Origin: Phycisphaerales bacterium
GTDB taxonomy: Bacteria > Planctomycetota > Phycisphaerae > Phycisphaerales > UBA1924
Length of the DNA: 5,683 nucleotides
Reading direction: 5' to 3'
Assembly (NCBI GenBank): GCA_020054055.1
Contig: JAGVLZ010000183.1
Span: 1-5,683 of the forward strand
Translations under genes and position numbers: made by a program
The notes under the pieces: generated by a model
What the model saw: the letters and a program-made list of their open reading frames with translations, nothing else
Databases searched by the model: none
What the model was told of the DNA's origin: nothing
Shown: piece by piece, positions 1 to 4,034 of the stretch
Position numbering within the stretch: the first letter of the stretch is position 1
Layout: each line of letters starts with the position of its first letter

Positions 1-330
1 AGCGTGATGGCCGGCGCGATCCGCATGGCTCCGCTCCTTTGTAGAGCAGAACGAATCGGCGAGAAATATGTTGCATCAATACTGAAACATTACACTAGGG
101 CGACCAAGATCAGCATGCTCCCCAAATCCCCGGGACCGAAACGCGGAGCGTATAAATTCGCAAACAACCGTATCATGCAGCCTCCGCGAACTTCGCCGCA
201 GCCAGCGACGCATAAGACAATCATCGCGCGCCAATCCCCCCCGATCAAGAGAAAAGTGCGACATCCGAAGGAAAAGAGCCTCCGGGGCGTCGAAGACTCG
301 GTTTCCGCAGGGTCCAAGACTTGTGTTTGG
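1..330. other. No supported gene; unexplained upstream region
   Basis: Open frames exist on both strands, but none has recognisable protein character. A + strand frame runs from 4 to 462 but is rich in Arg, Pro and Trp and continues into repeat-like DNA. A - strand frame (317 to 90) ends in a short hydrophobic stretch, but its start codon is TTG and no ribosome site is visible. Composition is less GC-rich than the exporter genes, with A-rich patches such as around 61-100 and 150-175. It could be intergenic DNA, the decayed remains of a gene, or the far end of something starting outside the window. Confidence 0.5.
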
Positions 331-432
331 TGGGTTCGAGGCAGGGCGGGAGGATGCCCAGTGGGAGTGAGGGTCGATCGCCGAAGGCGAGTGGCACAGA
401 CAAGATTGAATGACTCTTGTCATCTGGGGTGG
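331..432. repeat. Palindrome-containing dispersed-repeat-like element upstream of the SIR2 gene
   Basis: Two clear dyads are visible. TCGCC-gaa-GGCGA spans 378-390. GACAAGA (399-405) pairs with TCTTGTC (415-421) around a 9-base loop. A further small dyad, ATGAC/GTCAT, lies at 410-423. The word AGTGGCAC at 390-397 recurs at 1854-1861 in the hairpin island downstream of the SIR2 gene. The reading as a dispersed family is inference, based on similarity in style to intergenic repeats of planctomycete-type genomes; only this window was inspected. Boundaries are approximate. Confidence 0.45.
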
Positions 433-446
433 CTGTGGGCAGGGTG

Positions 447-487
447 TACAATCAATTCTTGATGTCATCCACCGGACGAAGCACAAT
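447..487 (+). promoter_or_regulatory. Candidate promoter elements for the SIR2 gene
   Basis: Two weak options are visible. TACAAT at 447-452 matches the bacterial -10 consensus at five of six bases but has no well-spaced -35. TTGATG (459-464) and CACAAT (482-487) are 17 bases apart, each matching four of six consensus bases, which would give a very short leader before the ATG at 509. Neither is compelling. They are listed because they are the only sigma70-like candidates between the upstream repeat and the gene. Confidence 0.2.
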
Positions 488-508
488 GGAGTTCTCGGCA
501 CAGAAGCG

Positions 509-1543
509 ATGACACCAGACGCGACCGTAATCCTTCTCGGTGCTGGGTTTTCAGCTTGCGTTAGCAAGGGTGAAACGCCCCTCATGGGGGGTTTCTTTGA
601 TCGACTCGACCAGGTTCGCTATCCGTTCCTTCACAATTTTATTTGCCAGACCAACGTGCCAATCGACTCGGCCAACGTCGAGGATTGCATCGCGCTCCTC
701 GATCAGTTGGACGACTGCCCCCTGACGGACCTTAGTGGTTTGTCGCGAACCAGAGAATCAGCCGACGAAGTTCGGCGGGAACTTGGAGAGTACTGTCTCC
801 ATCGGCTTTGCTGCGCCAAATGGGATGCATCTCACTGGGCCACCTGCGTCTTGGCCATGGCGGATTCGAACACGACCGTCATTACCACAAACTATGACAA
901 TCTCGCGGAGAGCATTCTGTCTAACAAGATCGACGCCACGCACTGGAATGCGGAGGCGACGTGCCATCACTGCCGAATGCGGCGGATTCTGCTCGCGGAC
1001 TGCGAATGCAACGAGGTGCCGATCGGGGCACGGCCACCATGGCGGGGCAGCGTCCTAAAGCTGCACGGATCGGTGGCCTGGAAGACGTGTTGGAATCGTT
1101 CTTGCAACCAATTCGATTGCCTGATCGCCGATCAGCATTGTCGTCCATTCGATGGAAGACCTTGCGATTGTTGCGGCCAGCCCTGCCAGCCTGTGATTGT
1201 ATTACCTTCCGCAAGAAAGCGGTACAGCCGCTACGCACACCTCAGACGCATGTGGGACTCCGCGCAAAGCGCTTTGAAGGATGCCGAGACGCTGCTGATC
1301 TTCGGGTTCTCTTTTCCGAGCAGCGACTGCCTCATCAGAGCGATGTTCGCGAACGCGGTGTGCTCCGGATCACTGCGCCACATCGCTATCATCGATCTGC
1401 AACCGGAGGCCGTGGCGGAGCGGATCAAATCTGCTCTACCTCCAGAAGGATTGCCTGCGATGCAGTGCTTCGCCGTGCCGACGGATGGATCACGCCCAGA
1501 GTGGCTCGTCGAGGAATCGAAAGCGGAACCGATGAGCTCGTGA
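509..1543 (+). CDS. SIR2-family NAD-dependent protein (SIR2-like domain) with two Cys clusters
   Basis: A 344-residue soluble protein that is essentially one SIR2-type Rossmann domain. Visible motifs: GAGFS at 11-15 (NAD-binding loop), TTNYDN at 126-131 with the candidate catalytic Asn128, LHG at 185-187 with candidate catalytic His186, FGFSFPSSD at 265-273, and IAIIDLQP at 292-299. The zinc-module position after the HG holds many Cys, ending in a CDCCG run (219-223) followed by QPVIVLP, which resembles the sirtuin CxxCGG...RPxVVxFGE segment. A second cluster, C152/C155 and C165/C167, lies before the HG. There are 23 Cys in total. The deacetylase GIPDFR motif is absent, so NAD hydrolysis, as in SIR2-like defence proteins, is at least as likely as deacylation; this is inference. 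An in-frame ATG at 410 would add 33 residues, but it lies in repeat-like DNA. The ATG at 509 puts GAGFS at the usual place, although no good ribosome site precedes it. No signal peptide, membrane segment or fused effector domain is seen. Confidence 0.9.
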   Translation: MTPDATVILLGAGFSACVSKGETPLMGGFFDRLDQVRYPFLHNFICQTNVPIDSANVEDCIALLDQLDDCPLTDLSGLSRTRESADEVRRELGEYCLHRLCCAKWDASHWATCVLAMADSNTTVITTNYDNLAESILSNKIDATHWNAEATCHHCRMRRILLADCECNEVPIGARPPWRGSVLKLHGSVAWKTCWNRSCNQFDCLIADQHCRPFDGRPCDCCGQPCQPVIVLPSARKRYSRYAHLRRMWDSAQSALKDAETLLIFGFSFPSSDCLIRAMFANAVCSGSLRHIAIIDLQPEAVAERIKSALPPEGLPAMQCFAVPTDGSRPEWLVEESKAEPMSS

Positions 1544-1594
1544 CGGAATGCGAGTGTCGACGGCGGGTGGCGTGCCTGATCCCGTTTGGGTGGC

Positions 1595-1618
1595 ATGTTT
1601 GCTGCTCGGAGCAAACAT
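1595..1618 (+). terminator. Hairpin 51 bases after the SIR2 stop; possible terminator without a T-run
   Basis: ATGTTTGCT (1595-1603) pairs perfectly with AGCAAACAT (1610-1618) around a 6-base loop, giving a 9-bp stem. It is the first strong hairpin downstream of the SIR2 gene. The bases after it (TGTCTCG) do not form a T tract, so this is not a textbook intrinsic terminator. It may equally be a dispersed palindromic repeat. Confidence 0.35.
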
Positions 1619-1639
1619 TGTCTCGCGCGGCGAGGTGCG

Positions 1640-1653
1640 GAGTCCGCGGACTC
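1640..1653. repeat. 14-bp perfect palindrome
   Basis: GAGTCCGCGGACTC is its own reverse complement. Its right half, extended by one base (CGCGGACTCG, 1645-1654), recurs at 2690-2699, next to the hairpin repeats inside subunit A. This links the intergenic repeat DNA with the repeat inserted in the coding region. Confidence 0.6.
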
Positions 1654-1829
1654 GTGGTCGTGGCTTGCGCCCCTGCCGGGGCTTGAAGAGCGTTGGGGGT
1701 GGTGTGTTCCGGGGGCGGCGCTTCTCGAAGACTCGTCGCTCTGCCCCCGGCTATTGACTTTCAGGCTTTCAGCCTGAAGATCGGCGAGCGTGCGCGTTGC
1801 GGGGAGGTTTCGCGCGAAAGGCGCGATCG

Positions 1830-1857
1830 CACTGCTTGCCCTTCGGGACAAGCAGTG
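1830..1857. repeat. Very stable hairpin with UUCG tetraloop between convergent genes
   Basis: CACTGCTTG (1830-1838) pairs perfectly with CAAGCAGTG (1849-1857). Inside, one C-A mismatch is followed by two C-G pairs closing a UUCG tetraloop (CC-UUCG-GG, 1840-1847) in the + strand RNA. It ends 43 bases beyond the stop of exporter subunit A. No T-run follows on either strand, so it could slow polymerase or protect RNA ends from both directions, or simply be a dispersed palindromic repeat. Confidence 0.55.
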
Positions 1858-1899
1858 GCACCCAAGGAAGGAGGGCCGGTCGCTTCGCTCGCGGCTCGT

Positions 1900-3966
1900 T
1901 CAGGCTTTGCGCTCGTCCGTGCTAAGGCGGATGAACTCGTCGTACAACCTGGCGTATTGGCCGGCCTGGATCATCAGTTGGCCGTGGGTGCCGCGTTCGA
2001 TGATGTGGCCGCTTTGCAGGACGAGGATGAGGTCCGCGTGGCGGATCGTGCTGAGGCGGTGGGCGACGACGAGGCATGTGCGCTTCTGCATGAGGCGTTC
2101 GAGGGCCTGCTGGATGAGGTGCTCGGTGAAGGTGTCGACGGATGAGGTGGCCTCGTCGAGGATGAGGATGCGCGGGTCCGCGAGCATGGCGCGGGCGAAG
2201 CAGACGAGTTGGCGCTGGCCGAGGGAGAGGCCGGCGCCGCGCTCGCCGACGTTGGTGTGCAGGCCTTGCGAGAGTCCTTCGAGGATGTCGAGGCAGCCGA
2301 GCGTGCGGCAGGCCTCGATGACTTCGTCATCCGTCGCGTCGGGCTTGGCGAAGCGGATGTTGTCCATGACCGAGCCGTCGAAGAGGAAGTTGTCCTGGCT
2401 GACGAGGGCCATGGAGGAGTGGAGTTCGTCGAGGGGGATGGTGCGGAGGTCGCGGCCGTCGATGGTGATCGTGCCGGACTGGTACTCGTAGAGACGGCAG
2501 ACGAGGTTGACGATGGAGGTTTTGCCGGAGCCGGTGTGGCCGACGAGGGCGATGGTCTGGCCGGGCTCGGCGGTGAAGGTGATGTCGCGGAGGACGGGGG
2601 TGTTGTCGATGTAGGAGAAGGTGACGTGTTTGAATTGGATTTGGGCGGCGCGCGCGCTATCGGAAGTCGCGAGTGTCCCTCCCCCGGCTCGCGGACTCGC
2701 CACCCCCTCCCAAGGGGAGGGGGAGTCTGCCACCCCCTCCCAAGGGGAGGGGGGGTTGGTGATTGTTGGTTTCGTGTCGAGGAGTGCGAAGAATCGTTCG
2801 GCGCCGGCCATGGCCTGGAGTGTGGTGCCGTAGAGGTCGGCGAGGGCGACGGCTGAGCCGAAGAAGCCGGCGGAGTAGAGCATGAAGCCGATGAGGTCGG
2901 CGACGGTCATGTGGCCCGATGAGATGCGCCAGGAGGCGATGAGGATGATGGCGATGCCGACGAGTTGGGAGGCGAGGTCGAAGAGGGGGGTGTAGAGGCC
3001 GTGGACGATGGCGGCGCGCATGTTGTTGCGGCGGTGGACCATGAGCAAATCGTGAAAGATGCGTGCGTTGACCTCTTCGCGCGCGAAGCCCTGCGTCACG
3101 CGGATGCCCGCGACGGTCTCGGCGATGCTGCTGGTGAGGCGGCTGTAGGACTCCTGGGCGACGCGGTAGGCGTGCTCCATTTTGGCGCCGAGTTTCTCGT
3201 TGCCGAAGACGATGACGGGGGCGAAGGCGAGGAGCATGAGCGCGAGCGGCCAGTCGTAGACGAGCATCGCGATGAAATAGAAGAGCATCGACAGACCCTG
3301 AATGAAGGTCCGGGGGATGGTCTGGGCGACGGCGGCGCGCATCGAGGAGATGTCGCTGGTCCCGCGGCTGAGGATGCGTCCGAGTTTCGTGCGGTCGAAG
3401 AAGGCCATGTCGAGGCGGAGGATGTGGCGGTGCAGGTCGTCGCGGAGTTCGACGACGACGAGTTCGTTGAGGCGGTTGACGCATCGGACGCGCCAGCCGA
3501 AGAAGAAGTAGAAGAAGAGGCCGAGCGCGGCGATGACCGAAGCGCCGATCATCAGCCCTTGCTGGGGCGAAAGGCCGGTGGCGCTGGTCCAGCGCTCGGG
3601 CTTTTCGATGGTCCAGCGGATGGTCTCGGTGAGGACGGCGGGGGGCAGCGAGATGACGGCGGCCATGACGAAGGCCTGGGCGATGATGACCCATTGCAGC
3701 GCGGGGAAGCGGAAGGTGTAGGCGAAGAGTCGGCGGATGAGCGGCCACTGGAGGGGGCGATGCTCGGGCTCGCGCTCGTCGTTGGGCGCGGTCGCGGCGA
3801 TGAGGGTTGGGGTGGGAGAAGGTGTCAAGGTGTCGAGGTGTCGAGGTGTCGAGGTGACGAGGTGACGAGAAGCAGATGAGGTGGGCCGGTGAAAAGGCCG
3901 GCAAGTGTCGTGGCGTCCGGGCGCTGACGGGCCAAGGCCATTTCGCTCATTGGCGTCCGTTGACAC
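1900..3966 (-). CDS. ABC exporter half-transporter, permease-ATPase fusion (subunit A)
   Basis: A 688-residue half-transporter with a six-helix exporter domain (helices near 85-112, 136-158, 221-252 as two, 332-348 and 353-378) followed by an ATPase domain. ATPase motifs: Walker A GHTGSGKT 476-483, Q-loop Gln524, signature LSLGQ 580-584 instead of LSGGQ, Walker B LILD with catalytic Glu605, D-loop SSVD 608-611, and H-loop His636. It should pair with subunit B in the inner membrane as an ATP-driven exporter; the substrate (drug, lipid or peptide) cannot be told from sequence. The start is GTG at 3966, 25 bases after the stop of B, with AAGG seven bases upstream, but both lie in octamer-repeat DNA. 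The conserved protein begins only near residue 74 (WPLIRRLF). The first ~70 residues are Pro/Thr/Arg-rich and partly encoded by 8-bp repeats, so the true start is uncertain. Residues about 404-431 are an in-frame repeat insertion in the linker. Confidence 0.95.
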   Translation of the reverse strand: MSTDANERNGLGPSAPGRHDTCRPFHRPTSSASRHLVTSTPRHLDTLTPSPTPTLIAATAPNDEREPEHRPLQWPLIRRLFAYTFRFPALQWVIIAQAFVMAAVISLPPAVLTETIRWTIEKPERWTSATGLSPQQGLMIGASVIAALGLFFYFFFGWRVRCVNRLNELVVVELRDDLHRHILRLDMAFFDRTKLGRILSRGTSDISSMRAAVAQTIPRTFIQGLSMLFYFIAMLVYDWPLALMLLAFAPVIVFGNEKLGAKMEHAYRVAQESYSRLTSSIAETVAGIRVTQGFAREEVNARIFHDLLMVHRRNNMRAAIVHGLYTPLFDLASQLVGIAIILIASWRISSGHMTVADLIGFMLYSAGFFGSAVALADLYGTTLQAMAGAERFFALLDTKPTITNPPSPWEGVADSPSPWEGVASPRAGGGTLATSDSARAAQIQFKHVTFSYIDNTPVLRDITFTAEPGQTIALVGHTGSGKTSIVNLVCRLYEYQSGTITIDGRDLRTIPLDELHSSMALVSQDNFLFDGSVMDNIRFAKPDATDDEVIEACRTLGCLDILEGLSQGLHTNVGERGAGLSLGQRQLVCFARAMLADPRILILDEATSSVDTFTEHLIQQALERLMQKRTCLVVAHRLSTIRHADLILVLQSGHIIERGTHGQLMIQAGQYARLYDEFIRLSTDERKA
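2674..2756. repeat. Tandem 30-bp hairpin repeat inserted in frame in subunit A
   Basis: Two units start at 2701 and 2731 and share their first 23 bases exactly. Each holds a perfect 9-bp hairpin: CCCCCTCCC (2703-2711 and 2733-2741), a 3-base loop, then GGGAGGGGG (2715-2723 and 2745-2753). A related C-rich flank follows to about 2674. On the coding strand the units read as a repeated decapeptide, PSPWEGVADS then PSPWEGVASP, followed by RAGGG. The 30-bp unit keeps the reading frame. The location is the linker between the membrane and ATPase domains, where length is tolerated. Confidence 0.8.
3819..3869. repeat. Octanucleotide tandem repeat, six units, in the 5' part of subunit A
   Basis: GGTGTC or GGTGAC recurs every 8 bases at 3821, 3829, 3837, 3845, 3853 and 3861 (+ strand unit GGTGTCGA). 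On the coding strand the units are two TCGTCACC, three TCGACACC and one TTGACACC. Because 8 is not a multiple of 3, gain or loss of a unit shifts the reading frame of everything downstream, that is, the whole transporter. Confidence 0.85.
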
Positions 3967-3985
3967 CTCGACACCTTGTCACCTC
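3962..3985. repeat. Second octamer array, three units, inverted relative to 3819-3869
   Basis: Three units, GACACCTC, GACACCTT and GTCACCTC, lie at 3962-3985. Read on the opposite strand they match 3819-3842 at 22 of 24 positions. The two arrays therefore form an inverted repeat around a 119-base spacer and could pair as a long stem in RNA or single-stranded DNA. The array supplies both the GTG (3966) and the upstream AAGG used for the called start of subunit A. Confidence 0.7.
3974..3977 (-). promoter_or_regulatory. Possible ribosome binding site for the GTG start of subunit A
   Basis: On the - strand AAGG lies seven bases before the GTG at 3966. It is part of the octamer array, so the match may be fortuitous. 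It competes with the stronger GGGAGG ahead of the ATG at 3995, which opens a different frame. Confidence 0.3.
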
Positions 3986-3990
3986 TTGCG

Positions 3991-4034
3991 TTCATCCCGC
4001 CTCCCGCTCGGTGTCTCCGCGCCTCTGTGGTGAA
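3991..4034. repeat. Repeat-like sequence forming the C-terminal tail of subunit B
   Basis: The last codons of subunit B, from about residue 544 (SPQRRGDTEREAG), follow the end of the conserved ATPase domain. On the coding strand the DNA contains CACAGAGGCGCGGAGACACC, a motif I recall as a common intergenic dispersed repeat in many bacterial genomes. That it is dispersed here is inference; only one copy is in the window. Confidence 0.4.

Larger units (their letters stand above)
1544..1899. repeat. Gene-free convergent intergenic region packed with hairpins
   Basis: This 356-base stretch between two convergent genes has no credible gene. Besides the hairpins listed separately it contains GCCCC-tgcc-GGGGC (1669-1682), CCGGGGGC (1709-1716) pairing with GCCCCCGG (1743-1750) around a loop that itself holds CTTC-tc-GAAG, TTCAGGCT-ttc-AGCCTGAA (1760-1778), and TCGCGC-gaaag-GCGCGA (1810-1826). 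Several dispersed repeat elements side by side are the simplest explanation. Short open frames here (for example 1548-1757) have a composition typical of repeat translation and are not called as genes. Confidence 0.65.
3825..3995 (-). other. Coupled start frame, one octamer out of phase with subunit A
   Basis: The ATG at 3995-3993 overlaps the TGA of subunit B (ATGA) and is preceded by GGGAGG with a 4-base gap, a classic coupled-translation arrangement. The frame holds further ATGs at 3950 and 3941 and encodes 56 residues, ending at a TGA (3827-3825) inside the octamer tract. Loss of one octamer, or gain of two, would join this frame to the subunit A frame, giving about 695 residues with five units. 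It may be the original start of A, an alternate phase, or coincidence within repeat DNA. No evidence shows that the 56-residue product is itself functional. Confidence 0.35.

Noticed and set aside
90..317. Small - strand frame with a hydrophobic C-terminal end
   Set aside because: The start codon is TTG, no ribosome site is visible, codon use is unremarkable and no family is recognised.
4..462. + strand open frame upstream of the SIR2 gene
   Set aside because: No recognisable protein features; its 3' part translates the dyad-rich element, and it overlaps the longer SIR2 frame.
410..508. Upstream ATG (410) as the start of the SIR2 protein
   Set aside because: The 33 added residues are not SIR2-like and the ATG lies in a dyad of repeat-like DNA with no ribosome site; the ATG at 509 places GAGFS at residue 11, as usual. 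Kept only as a low-probability alternative.
961..1686. + strand frame of 241 codons overlapping the SIR2 gene
   Set aside because: It overlaps the motif-bearing SIR2 frame and continues into the hairpin cluster; composition is Arg-rich without motifs.
2701..2760. CRISPR-like direct repeat
   Set aside because: Only two units with 7 bases between the shared parts, no variable spacers, and the units lie in frame within a coding region.
2965..3879. Long + strand open frame (304 codons) opposite subunit A
   Set aside because: It is the antisense of a strongly conserved ABC exporter in high-GC DNA; the product is Asp/Glu/Gly/Val-rich with no domain, as expected of a shadow frame. The same applies to + strand frames at 1693-2145, 2209-2856 and 4055-4732.
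2657..3904. Long - strand frame (415 codons) overlapping subunit A in another frame
   Set aside because: It is Arg/Pro/His-rich and lacks ABC motifs, whereas the overlapping frame carries all of them. The similar frame 4380-5639 within subunit B is rejected for the same reason.
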